From Eupeodes corollae (Eukaryota > Arthropoda > Insecta > Diptera > Syrphidae): 64,000 bases of DNA. A model generated the notes under the pieces. It was not told where the DNA came from. It ran no database searches and saw only the letters and a list, made by a program, of their open reading frames with translations. Below, piece by piece: positions 23,046 to 33,907 of the stretch (position 1 is its first letter; each line of letters begins with the position of its first letter). The position numbers were made by a program, and so were the translations under genes. The DNA lies in contig NC_079148.1 of assembly GCF_945859685.1 (NCBI RefSeq), positions 119,766,589-119,830,588 on the forward strand, written 5' to 3'.

Positions 23046-24117
23046 ATGAATTTCTCCGTCCTCGTCGTCAGTTTTGTCGTTTTAATTTCCTTACTGGTAG
23101 TTGACGTAGGAGGTTCATTTAGCAGGACCTATTTTCGTCCAAGAAACATTGACGCTAAATTTGGATTGCGAAGAAGTCATCAATTTGAAGGTCGTATCAC
23201 AAATGGTCAAGCTGCTATCGCTAAGCAATTCCCATACCAAGTCGGTCTTTTGCTAACTCATACTGATGGAAATTATTGGTGTGGCGGAACTTTGCTCTCA
23301 GTTAGATGGATTATTACTGCAGCTCATTGTACCAAAGGGTGAGACTTTTTATACACCTGTAACCTGTTTAATATACTCTATACATTTTTAGTGCATCTCA
23401 AATCAAAGTCATCCTTGGTGGTTTGAAGAGTAATCCAAATGGAGACGTTGGAGAAGTTGTGATAGAAGTTCCGGGAAATAAGGATAACGTGTTTGTGCAC
23501 AAAAACTACAATGCTAATTCTATTGTGAATGACGTTTCCATGATTCGTTTACCCGAACCAGTGACGCTTTCTGGTAAGATTTTTGCATTTAAAAAACTTA
23601 ATTTGCTACTTAAATAATTTCTTTCCATTTAAAAAATACTAAGATTATATAAAACCTGCTAAATTGCCAAAGTTTACTGGTGAAGCGCCCTTATACACTG
23701 GACAAACTGGAATTATCTCAGGATGGGGTCTTGTTAGTGATAGTAAGTTTCTGCAGACAATTTTTTTGTTAAATTCTTTATGTGTATATTTATTATTATT
23801 ATTTATTATTTAAAGATAGTGAGGGCATTTCTCCAACCCTTCAGTGGACTGATGTTGCTGTAATTTCAAATGCAGCTTGTGCAGTCTTTTATGGACGTAG
23901 ACCAACTTCACAACTTTGTATTGGTACTAAGGGAACTCACAAGTCGACTTGCAGCGGTGATTCAGGTGGGCCTTTAGTAGTGGAAGGAACTGACACTCTA
24001 ATTGGTGTTACTTCGTATGGATCAAGTTATGGATGTGAAATAGGATATCCTGCAGGTTTTTCACGTGTAACTTCATTTTTGGATTGGATCAAAGAAACTT
24101 CTGGACTGATGCCTTAA
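23046..24117 (+). CDS. Secreted chymotrypsin-like serine protease 4
   Basis: Four exons: 23046-23338, 23392-23573, 23644-23742 and 23816-24117 (293, 182, 99 and 302 nt), giving 291 aa. It has a signal peptide (MNFSVLVVSFVVLISLLVV) and an activation site R|ITNG. The triad is His in ITAAHC, Asp in VNDVSMIRL and Ser in CSGDSGGP; Ser at 189. Intron positions and phases match the paralogues, but exon 2 is 6 nt longer and exon 4 is 6 nt shorter, marking a separate lineage. The stop overlaps AATAAA (TTAAATAAA). The last exon holds the left breakpoint (about 23974) of the segmental duplication that made genes 5 and 6. Confidence 0.92.
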
Positions 24118-24694
24118 ATAAAGTAAGATTTTTTCCAAAAGATTTACTTAAAAATAAAATGACTTGTTTTCGGGAAATACGTGAATGGTTTTTTAATTGC
24201 ATGTAACCAAATTTAACTTCCCTTTACTTTTTATTTTTTTGAACGATACTTACTTAAAAAATCAAATAAATTGTTGGGTTGGTTTCATTTTGTCATTGAA
24301 TTAACCCAGTTTAAGATCCTTCGATTATTAGACTTAAATGTTCCTTCAGCCTCAATATAGTGAGCAAACGCAAGCTAGTTGGGTGTTTAACCCAATCGAA
24401 AAATATTAATATTAAAACATACAACTTATAAGAGTTTTTGACTATTTTCCATAGCAAGAAAATATTATTTTATCAATTTAAAATTGCTTATTTTCTTGCT
24501 AAACACTGTTCGAAAATATTTTTCAAGTACACCAACTGATTCTTAACACTAGCATAGGGGTGATTAAATTCAGAAATAATGTGTATAAACTTTATTTCTC
24601 ACATTAAAGAAGCACAAGTCAAGACAACGAAACACTATTAAGTGCTTCACAGTTTTATTTGTATATTTGTGTTCTTCTAAATTGATAAAAGTAT

Positions 24695-25768
24695 TTAATG
24701 ACTCGAATCTCCAGTCTTCTGATTTATCCAATCCAAATAAGATGTTATTCTTGTAAATACCCCAGGAAACTGAATTTCACATCCAAACACAATTCCAAAT
24801 GATGTCGCTCCAATAAGTGTATCACTTCCATCGGCTAGAACAAGTGGACCACCAGAGTCTCCATTACAAGTTGATTTTCTTCCTCTGGTATTAATGCAAA
24901 CATTTGAATCCTTAACATTTCCCGCATAATAAACACTACAGAAGTTGTTAGCCATTATTGGTACTTCAATATACCGGAGCATTTCAGAGGCTCCTCTAGC
25001 AGCTTTTAAGTAAGAAAAAAAGAAGATTTGGTTAGTCACATTGATCAAAGTTTTGTATGTTTTATTAAAACTCACTGTCACTAGCACGACCCCATCCAGA
25101 TGCTATTGCCTTTTGGCCTTGGTATGAAGTGGTGTCTCTAGATTCTGGCAGCTTGGCTGGCCTTATATAATCTAATATATGTTTCAAATTCGAAGATCAC
25201 TCAAGTTCAATATCTAATACCTTATTTCACTTACCACTCAACTCTACGGGATTTGGCAGTTTTAAAAGCGATATATCATTCAGCAATCTTTCAGAGTCCC
25301 AAGCCTCGTGAACAAAAATATTGTCCTTCCCGACCTTTACTATCTGTTGTCCCACTTCAGAACGATCTGTTCGATTTGTAGCCCCCAAATACACATCAGC
25401 GCTTTTCACTCTTAAATAAGATTTTTGTGTTAAGTTGTCTTCGATTAAAACTTTAATTAAAAAACTAACCCCTCAGCACAATGTGCAGCCGAAACAATCC
25501 ATTGATCAGAGATTAAAGTTCCTCCACACCATGACTTTCCTTCATCTGAATACAGCAACAAGCCTACTTGATAAGGAAACTGTTTTGGTTCTGCAACTTT
25601 TCCGTTCGTTATACGTCCTTCTTCAGAAGAAACTTCTTCGATATTAGGATTTATTTGAATGCGATCGTCAACACTTCGCGGTGGAACGTTTGCCCAATCC
25701 ACATCTTCATTCTCAGCTCCTGAGAAATGAACTAGAAGACCGATAGGAATAAGCAGGGGAATTATCAT
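24695..25768 (-). CDS. Secreted chymotrypsin/brachyurin-like serine protease 5
   Basis: Four exons on the minus strand: 25768-25470, 25410-25235, 25171-25076 and 25002-24695 (299, 176, 96 and 308 nt), giving 292 aa. It has a hydrophobic leader (MIIPLLIPIGLLVHFSGA) and activation at R|ITNG. Triad: His in VSAAHC, Asp in LNDISLLKL, Ser in CNGDSGGP. Ser at 189 and Gly at 216/226 imply chymotrypsin-like specificity. The first donor is the weaker GTTAGT. Nearly identical to gene 6, from which it differs by scattered substitutions and two propeptide codons. Likely a digestive enzyme. Confidence 0.92.
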
Positions 25769-25788
25769 TGCGCTGTATAAGAAACCGA

Positions 25789-25824
25789 ACTATTTGGAAA
25801 TAATTCTTACATTGCACTTTTATA
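25789..25824 (-). promoter_or_regulatory. TATA box plus initiator-like site of protease gene 5
   Basis: On the minus strand TATAAAA starts at 25824 and a weak initiator ATAGTT has its A at 25791 (33 nt). The predicted leader is about 23 nt. Confidence 0.6.
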
Positions 25825-26342
25825 GTAAAAAGTGTGTGGGTTCAATTGATAGACATCACGGTTAAGGTTAAAAAGAAATGGAATTTCTACATTTCATGGC
25901 GTAATCAATTGAAAAAAAACACATCAAAATGATATCACTTCTCCCTGCCTGAGTTGAATACTAAAATACTGGCATTTATGATAAGGACAGTTTTAATGGG
26001 TTACTAGAGGAATTTCTTCTTCTATTGTTATCGTTTCAAATTGCATAATTATGTTATTCCACTGCAAAGCCTTACAAACCAACAACAACTTACTTACTTC
26101 GACTATATAACATGTAAGAATGTCTTGAAAACCGAAGATTACTGTTTCTCCTTTTATTGCCTTTTACTTTATAAAATTAACATTTTATCTTTAGGTGTTT
26201 CAGGTTTTCATAAAATTTCGAATATTGGATAAAACATTAAGCACACGTCACAGTGCACACTCTGAATCCAACTGATTGTATTAAATCAAAGAAATCACCT
26301 AACAAATTATTGAACTTCCAATATTAAACTTCATCAAATCAC

Positions 26343-26494
26343 ATTTAGTAGTGGAAAAAATACTGACACTCTAAATGGTGTAACTTCGTATGGATCAAGT
26401 TATGGATGTGAAGTAAGATGTCCAGCTGGTCTTACCATGTGTAACTTCATTTTTGGATTGGATCAACTAAACTTCTGGACTGACGCCTTAAATA
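26343..26494 (+). pseudogene. Truncated last-exon copy of protease gene 4
   Basis: Positions 26343-26494 match the final about 145 nt of gene 4 exon 4 plus its stop and polyadenylation signal (AGTAGTGGAA... to GCCTTAAATAAAG). There is no upstream exon or catalytic Ser codon, and there are frame-changing differences. It is a passive by-product of the segmental duplication. Confidence 0.88.
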
Positions 26495-26856
26495 AAGTGA
26501 AATTTCTTCCAAAAGATTTACTTAAAAATAAAATGACATGTTTTCGAGAAATACGTGAATGCTTTTTTAATTGCAGTAACCAAAATTAACTTACATATAC
26601 TTCCTTTTTTTAACTATACTAAAATCAAGTGCATTTTCCAGTTGGTTTCATTTTGACACTCAATAAAGCCAGTTTAAGATCCTCTGATTATAAGACTTAA
26701 ACGCTCCTTCTGTCATAATATGCTGAGCTAACCCAAGCTTGTGAGAAAGTTAGATGTTTAACCCAGTTGAAAAATATCAATATTAAAACATACAATTTAT
26801 AAGAGTTTTGGACTATTGTGAATAGCAAGAAAATATTTAGCTATCAATTTAGAATT

Positions 26857-27201
26857 GGGCAGATTCAGACGACATAAGGGACTTGAAAGTTAGGCAAGTT
26901 TCAAGTATCTGATTGGCCAGCTGCCAAAAAATGACCTTCCAACTAAGGCAACTTTATTGGAAAGTTGGATGGAGAGTTAGTGAAGAAAAATCTCCCTAAC
27001 TATTAAGTCAAGTTCAATTCTATCAAAATGATAGTTGATCATGTTTTTTCGTTTAACTGATAGCTGGACTTTATTACTCTATGATTTATTTGTTTTTTTC
27101 TGCACAACACTTGAAAAACTAACTAGTTGTTTTTATCAAAATGTACGTTCAAATAATGAAGTTGATTGCAAATGAAGTCCCTTATTTTGACTGAACCTGC
27201 C
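26857..27201. mobile_element. Non-autonomous TIR element, family M1, copy a
   Basis: Left end GGGCAGATTCAGACGACATA and right end CTGAACCTGCC are imperfect inverted repeats of about 27 bp, including AAGGGACTT and AAGTCCCTT. Unit 1 of the segmental duplication preserves the empty site (near 24481), so the insertion followed the duplication. Comparing both gives a target duplication of 2-4 bp, most simply ATT. Length is 345 bp with no coding capacity. TIR and target size are compatible with PIF/Harbinger; this is inference. Confidence 0.82.
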
Positions 27202-27442
27202 ATTGCTTATTTTCTAACTAACCATAGTTTGAAAATATTTTTCAACTATACCAACTGATACTTAACACTCGCATAGGGGTGATTAAATTCAGAAATAGAA
27301 ACTGGATCTAAGAGACCAAACTTGCAAAGCTTGATTTCTTACATTGAATGAGCACAAATCTAGACAATGAAATAGTATCAACTGGATCACAATTTTATTT
27401 GTATTTTTGTATTCTTCTATTATTGACTGACGATAAAACTAT

Positions 27443-28513
27443 TTAATGCCTAGAATCTCCAGTCTTCTGATTTATCCAATCCAAATAAGATGTTATTCTT
27501 GTGAATACTCCAGGAAACTGAATTTCACATCCAAAAACAATTCCAAATGATGTCGCTCCTATAAGGGTTTCACTTCCATCGGCTAGAACAAGTGGACCAC
27601 CAGAGTCTCCATTACAAGTTGATTTTCTTCCTCTGGTATTAATGCAAACATTTGAATCCTTAACATTTCCCATATAATAAACACTGCAGAAGTTGTTGGC
27701 CATTATTGGTACTTCAATCCATCGGAGCATTTCAGATGCTCCTCTAGCAGCTTTAGTACGAAAAAAGAAGACTAGATTAGTTACATTGAATAAAGTTTGG
27801 TACGTTTTTTAAAACTCACTGTCACTATCACGACCCCATCCAGATGCTATTGCCTTTTGACCTTGGTACGAAGCAGTGTCTCCAGATTCTGGCAGCTTTG
27901 CTGGCCTTATATAATCTGAAATATTTAAAATTCGAAAATCAGTCTAGTTAAATGTCTCGCAACTTATGTAACTTACCACTCAACTCTACGGGACTTGGCA
28001 GTTTTAAAAGCGATATATCATTCAGCAATCTTTCAGAATCCCAAGCCTCGTGAACGAAAATGTTGTCCTTCTCCACCTTAACAATCTGTTGTCCAACCTC
28101 AGAACGATCTGTTCGATTTGTAGCTCCCAAATACACATCAGCGCTCTTCACTCTTAAATAAGATTTTTGTTTTCAGCAGTCTTCTATTGAAACTATGATT
28201 AAAAAACTTACCCTTCAGCACAGTGTGCAGCCGATACAATCCATTGATCAGAAATTAAAGTTCCTCCACACCATGACTTTCCTCTATCCGAATTCAGCAA
28301 CAAGCCTACTTGATAGGGAAACTGTTTTGGCTCAGCAATTTTTCCATTCGTTATACGCCCTTCTTCGGAAGACACTATTAATTTGATATCAGGATTAATT
28401 TTAATGCGATCGTCAACGTTTTGCGATGGAACATTTGCCCAATCCACATCTTCATTCTCAGCTCCTGAGAAATGAACTAGAAAACCAATAGGAATAAGCA
28501 GGGGAACAATCAT
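27443..28513 (-). CDS. Secreted chymotrypsin/brachyurin-like serine protease 6
   Basis: Four exons on the minus strand: 28513-28212, 28152-27977, 27915-27820 and 27750-27443 (302, 176, 96 and 308 nt), giving 293 aa. It has a leader MIVPLLIPIGFLVHFSGA, activation at R|ITNG, His in VSAAHC, Asp in LNDISLLKL and Ser in CNGDSGGP. It is the duplicate of gene 5: most of the mature enzyme is identical, and differences cluster in the propeptide. It is open throughout, so both copies look functional. Confidence 0.92.
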
Positions 28514-28533
28514 TGTGCTGTTTAAGAAACCGA

Positions 28534-28569
28534 ACTATTTAGAAATAATTCTTACATTGCACATTTATA
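28534..28569 (-). promoter_or_regulatory. TATA box plus initiator-like site of protease gene 6
   Basis: TATAAAT starts at 28569 on the minus strand and ATAGTT has its A at 28536, 33 nt apart. The promoter was duplicated together with the gene. Confidence 0.6.
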
Positions 28570-29157
28570 GTAAAAAGTGTGTATAGGTTCAATTGTAAGA
28601 CATCAGGGTTAAGGTTAAAAAGAAATGGAATTTCTACATTTCATGGCGTAATCAATTGAAAAAAAGCACATCAAAATGATACCACTTCTCCCTGCCTGAC
28701 TTGAATACTTAAAATACTGACTTTTATGATAAGGACAGTTTTAATGGGTTATTTCTTCTATTGTTATCGTTGGAAATTGCATAATTATGTTATTCCATTC
28801 CAAAGCTTTACAAACCAACAACAACTTACTAACAACTTTAAAGAATGTATTTAAACTGAAGATTACTGTTTCTCCTTTTATTGCTTTTTACTTTATAAAA
28901 TTAACATTTTATCTTTAGGTGTTTCAGTTTTTCATAAAATTTGGAATGTTATTCAATTTGGGTGGCTAAAACTACTATTGAATAAAATATTAAGATGTAC
29001 ACTCTGACTCCAACCAATTATCAAAGAAATCACCTTACAAATTCTTAAGCTTCCAAATATCAAACTTCTTCAAAACACATTTTTTTAATCTAAACAATAA
29101 GGCACCAAATCATTTGTACATTACTTTTAATTGTATTGTTTAAATACCGTCTTAAAT

Positions 29158-30231
29158 TCATTCATTTGAAATTCCAGTTTTTTCTTTAATCCAATCCAAG
29201 TACGAAGTTATTCTTGTAAATACCCCTGGAAATTCGACTTCACAACCGAAAATAATTCCAAACGAAGTTGCACCAATAACAGTATTACTTCCATCATTCA
29301 AAACTAAAGGACCACCAGAATCTCCATTGCAAGTTGATTTCTTTCCTTTTGTACTTATACAAATATTTGTATCCTTTACGGAGCCCTGGTAGTAACGGTT
29401 GCATACATTGTTGGCCATAATTGGAACTTCTACCCAACGTAAGATTTCAGATGCACCTTTAGCAGCTGAAAATAAGGTTTTAACATAGATATGTACATTC
29501 TGATATTTTGAAATGAGAAAACAGCTTTTATCTTACAATCGCTATCTCGACCCCATCCAGAAGCGATGGTTTTTTCACCCGTGTAGAGTGACGATTCTCC
29601 TAATTTTGGCAAAGCAGCTGGTTGAATATAATCTAGATAATTTAAAAAGATGAAAAATAAAAACTCATTAAAATTTAGAATTGTTGAATTGTTTAATCTC
29701 TTTTATACAAACCATTGAAATCAATTGGAATTGGAAGTTTAAGAACGGAAATGTCATTCACCAATTGACTTGAGTCCCATTTTTCATGCACAAAGACGTA
29801 TTTTTTACCAACGTAAATAATTTGTTGTCCGGCCTCACTTCTATCTGTTCGATTAGTCGCTCCCAAATAAACATCAACACCATTAACTCTTGAATCATCG
29901 AAATGAAAAAAAAGTCCATAGATAAAGATAATTTAAATCTTATCACTACCTACCCATCAGTACAGTGAGCTGCAGTCAAGACCCAACGGTTTGATATTAA
30001 AGTTCCTCCGCACCAAGCTCTTCCATTGTCCAAGTAAAGCATTAATCCAACTTGGTAGGGAAATTGTTTTGCAGCTGCTGCTTCGCCATTTGTAATGCGT
30101 CCATCAATGGCTTTTCCTCGCGGTAGTTTCTTCAAAAGAGAGTCAACATGTCGCGGTTGAACATTTTCCCAATCGTAATGGGCAGAAACTGTGCTAGCTA
30201 GCAATGCAAATATCACAATAAACAACCTCAT
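29158..30231 (-). CDS. Secreted chymotrypsin/brachyurin-like serine protease 7
   Basis: Four exons on the minus strand: 30231-29954, 29888-29713, 29632-29537 and 29465-29158 (278, 176, 96 and 308 nt), giving 285 aa. The start chosen is the ATG at 30231, where a signal peptide opens (MRLFIVIFALLASTVSA); an in-frame Met 11 codons upstream would put a non-hydrophobic stretch first. Activation at R|ITNG; His in LTAAHC, Asp in VNDISVLKL, Ser in CNGDSGGP. The donor of intron 2 is the weak GTTTGT. Closest in window to genes 5 and 6 (shared ATNRTDRSE). A TATA-like CATAAATA lies near 30290. Likely digestive. Confidence 0.92.
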
Positions 30232-30299
30232 TTCAGGTTTCAAAAAATTGAACCAATTGGTCACTTAAACCGTCTGCCCACCTATTTATGGAGAAAAGT

Positions 30300-31036
30300 C
30301 TGACAGAAACAAAAGAAAGCTATGAGTAGAATTTGTGTTTTGGATTAAGGATAAGATTATGGCCATTGATATCAGACACATTTTGATTTATGGCATATTA
30401 GATGATCGTAAAAATACGATTTAGGTTATTGTCAATTATTATTATAGTAACCAATGACACCTTTTTCGTAATTTTAAACGATCGATTAAACGTGGGTTAT
30501 CTTGACGTGAAATACAAAATACAAGGTTACATATGAATAGCTATATGAAAAGTTCCACTTGAAAAGTTTTGTCTGCACAGTAGATTAATTTTACAATCAA
30601 AATAGTCTGGATTAATACAAAGCTATAACAAGAAAAAACTGGCTTATAATTAACAGGTTGGTTTTTAAATGATTTTGATAAGATTGGATTGAAAATGTAC
30701 ATATGACTCGTTCCCACTTTTTCTAACATCCCATCTGTAATATTGCCCTACCAATTTTTTTAAAGGAAATTCTGTTTCTATTTTAATTGTATTTCATATT
30801 GCTTTCTTCAAACCAATTTTCTTCGAATAAAAATCCAATTCAATGACAATACTTTTTTTTTAAAACTTGGACTTTCTTTACTTTTGTATGTTTTAATCAA
30901 ACAAGTTGTCTTTCAAAATTCACCGTGCATTCTTAAAAGAAATCTGTCTCATAAGCTTCTTTCTATTTTATCTGTCTGTATTCAGTAATTTAAAAACTGT
31001 TTAAATCAATCATATCAAATAGTAGTTTTTTAAAAC
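30300..31036. other. Intergenic, no gene seen
   Basis: AT-rich flank beyond the last protease gene. No supported feature was found before the TIR element at 31037. Confidence 0.5.
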
Positions 31037-31401
31037 GGGCAGGTTCAGACGACATCAGGGACTTAAAAGTTAATTTTCAAGTATCTGATTGGCCAGCTGT
31101 CAAAAAAATACCTTACAATTAAGACATCTTTCATGGAAAGCTGACTGGAAAGTTAGTCAAGAAAAATCTCCCTAACTATTAAGTCAAGTCTACTTCTAAG
31201 AAAATGACAGTTCATGTTCTTTCATTCAATTGAAAGCTGAACTTTATTACTCTATGATTTATTTATTTGCATAACTTCATTTAAACCTCTGTAAAGGGTT
31301 CCTTGTCAGTTTGGAAAAGAAATAACTAATATTTCTTTATTGAGGAGTGTTTTGTAGACAATAATTTTGTTGGTACTGAAGTTGACTGGAAATGACTGCC
31401 C
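31037..31401. mobile_element. TIR element family M1, copy b (right TIR mostly deleted)
   Basis: Starts GGGCAGGTTCAGACGACATC and is colinear with copies a and c (CTGATTGGCCAGCTG, AAATCTCCCTAACTATTA). The right end keeps AATGA followed directly by CTGCCC; about 21 bp of the right terminal repeat are missing compared with copy a. Confidence 0.75.
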
Positions 31402-31685
31402 AATGTATCAAAAATCAAGGAGCTTATTTACTTACTTTCATTCTTTCATAAGATGGAAGGGCGTACTAAGCGACAATTTCGGTTAAGCTATGCGACATCT
31501 AACAACATTTGTTTGTGGACGTTTTGTTGCTTAAAACAATAAGGTTGCTACAATTTTATTTCCTCTTTAGTTTCTTTTGTATACATGGTAGGGCAGCGAA
31601 ACTTAGGCCAAAATGTGACGCTTAACTTCTAATATAGCTCCACATTAAAAAGTTATTTTCGAAAAAAGTGTCGCTTAATACATTG

Positions 31686-32143
31686 GTCAGGTTCAGACGA
31701 CATAGGGGACTTGAAAGTAAGGCAAAGTTGGAAAGTTGATTGGAAAGTTAGTCAACAAAAATCTCCCTAAGTATCATGTGAAGTCCACTTGTGTCAAAAT
31801 GACAGCTAATCATGATTTTTTAACTAACTGAAAGCTGAACTTAATTACTCTATGAAGTATTTATTTCATGCACAATTGCATTTAATTTTTTGTGTGAAAA
31901 AGTTTCCTGTCAAATTGGAAGAGGTCTAACTTATATTTCTTTACCATACAAAATATAAATCGTGTTGGACTTGTAGCTTGCCTGAGGAGTGTTTGTTTGA
32001 CAATAATACTTTTCTTAGTTTTTACACAATCAGCATAAGATAGGACTTGTGAAGTAAGGTTCCGAGTTTGAAATGTATGACGCTTGAAAGAGTAGAAGTT
32101 GCATTGGTCAAAATGTATGTTCAAAAGTCCCTTATGTTGTCTG
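31686..32143. mobile_element. TIR element family M1, copy c
   Basis: Left end TCAGGTTCAGACGACATAGG and right end AAGTCCCTTATGTTGTCTGA are inverted repeats; the outermost GGGC is degraded on both sides. The interior matches copies a and b with extra sequence in the right half. No coding capacity. Confidence 0.75.
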
Positions 32144-33160
32144 AAATGTAATAAAACTTGGGCTTTTTTTCAAAACCATATTTTTTAAATTGTTAGAACT
32201 TTCGTATTATCTGCACACAAGACACTTTACCAATTGAAAAAAAGCACAGGAATTTTCTTCAGCGGAATTTGGTTTTTCTCCAAATAAATTGATCTCCCAC
32301 AATATTGTATGCAATTCCATTACTTTTCTATTTAAAAATAATTCCAAACGAGTCTTGTGAGCATGATTAGATATTAGATTCAAAACCAAATTTGTATTCG
32401 TGACAACCCACTTAACGAACGAAAGCGAACAACCATCAGCGTAAAAAGTAAATGCGCTTAAGTCGTATTAAGCCAAAGATTTTCATTTTTAAATGTCCAG
32501 AATTGTAAAAATGGCTTTCTTTAATAATATAATATGATAACGTAATTTTATATCAAACCAAACATTTCTTAGTAAACAAGAAAACAACTTCAGTAACTTC
32601 CATTTTTTAATACTTAATAATTTTGGAATTACATATGTATGTGAACATAAAGTATTTTCCAATCAAAATTTAACATAAGTTAGGTTTTAAAAAAGACTTG
32701 AGACGCTCAAGTTTTTGAACAGAAAAGTTATTTATATCTGCTATCAATTTAGAATTTTATTTTTACATTATCAGCTTAGTTCTAGAAATCGAACATGAAA
32801 ATTTGTTTGTCAGTGTTTTCCTGCCTTTGGATTTTGAAAACTGTCCCAAATCATTCAAGTCAAATTAAGAGGAGCTTTTAACAGTCTTAAAAGGCAATTA
32901 CACTTCAGAATTTTTCAGAAAGTAGTAAGCTTATAGCAAGCGTCAAACTACGATCAGTGGCTCATCATAAGTGCATGACGTGTTAGTTGTTAATAAAAAA
33001 TAATACAATTAGGATAACACACGCACAAAATACAAAACATAATTAACATTTAACTATTACAGAACAAAAAATAAAATGAGAACGTTTACGATAGTGGAGC
33101 ACTGGTTCTAAACAATGATTTTAATCCCACCTTATTTAAATTTAAATCAATCGATGAAAA
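32144..33160. other. Intergenic, no gene seen
   Basis: AT-rich DNA between the last M1 element and LINE copy B. Nothing supportable was found. Confidence 0.5.
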
Positions 33161-33907
33161 GTTTAAGTTATATAAAATGCTCATTCGACTTAAAGCTTCA
33201 TTCTTCCCACTATCTATGAGTGGTACTTGCATCCAAGAAACTAATCAACTGTCAGTACCGGGTATGTGTATCACAGATCACCTTTTATGGAACGATCATA
33301 TAGTTGATATTGCCAAAAATGCTGCCAGGTGCTTAGGATTTCTCCGACGGTGCGTGCATCCCTTCTGATCTGGCTGTAATTTACAAAGCCTTCATCCGTC
33401 TAAAGCTTGAATATAATTCGCATATCTGGGCAGGTGCCCCTAAAACAAGTTTAAATCCCTTGGATAGAATACAAAAAAGGGCTTTTAAAATAATAGGCGA
33501 TAGAACTATAATCGAAACATTTACATCGCTAGAACATCGCTGCAATGTTTCATGCCTTTCGTTGTTTTATCGATGTTTTTACAAACAATGTTCTGTCGAA
33601 TTACGCAGTTCCATTCCACCCCTTAAAGGCATAAACTATTCAGCCGTAATACTCGCACTTCTAGGAATGCTCATCAGTTTACCCTTGAGCTCAATTTCGG
33701 TCGTACTGTCAAGTATAGAGATTCTTTTTTAAATCGCACATCGAGAATGTGGAATGCTTTGGCCATCTCTGTTTTTCCCTCAAATTTTGATGTTCAGAAC
33801 TTTAAGACCAATGTGCACCGGTATCTCCTTTTAAATCCTTCCCTATTTTCCTAATGCTCACACTGTGTTTAAATATAATCATATAACCAGTTGAGTGCCT
33901 GTAAATT
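33161..33907 (+). mobile_element. LINE family L1f, copy B (3' fragment)
   Basis: Covers only the C-terminal part of the RT ORF and the 3' end. It encodes MSGTCIQETNQLSV, HLLWNDHIVDIAKNAARCLG and IQKRAFKIIGD before frameshifts, and ends in GTAAATTATAAAAAAAA. It matches copy C (44560-45245) closely. Its 3' end touches repeat family H copy 4. Confidence 0.85.

Larger units (their letters stand above)
23974..26342. repeat. Tandem segmental duplication, unit 1
   Basis: This block runs from inside gene 4 exon 4 (AGTAGTGG) through gene 5 to CACATTT. It is repeated at 26343-29085 in the same order and orientation. Shared landmarks include AAGACTTAAA followed by TTCAGCC/TTCTGTC, GTTTAACCCA, and the whole protease gene with its promoter. 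Confidence 0.85.
26343..29085. repeat. Tandem segmental duplication, unit 2
   Basis: Second copy of the 23974-26342 block, directly adjoining it. It contains the truncated end of gene 4, gene 6 and the same downstream flank. It is about 370 bp longer, nearly all of it an inserted TIR element at 26857-27201. The junction reads CACATTT|AGTAGTGG; the TTT before the breakpoint is also present in gene 4, a short microhomology. Confidence 0.85.
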
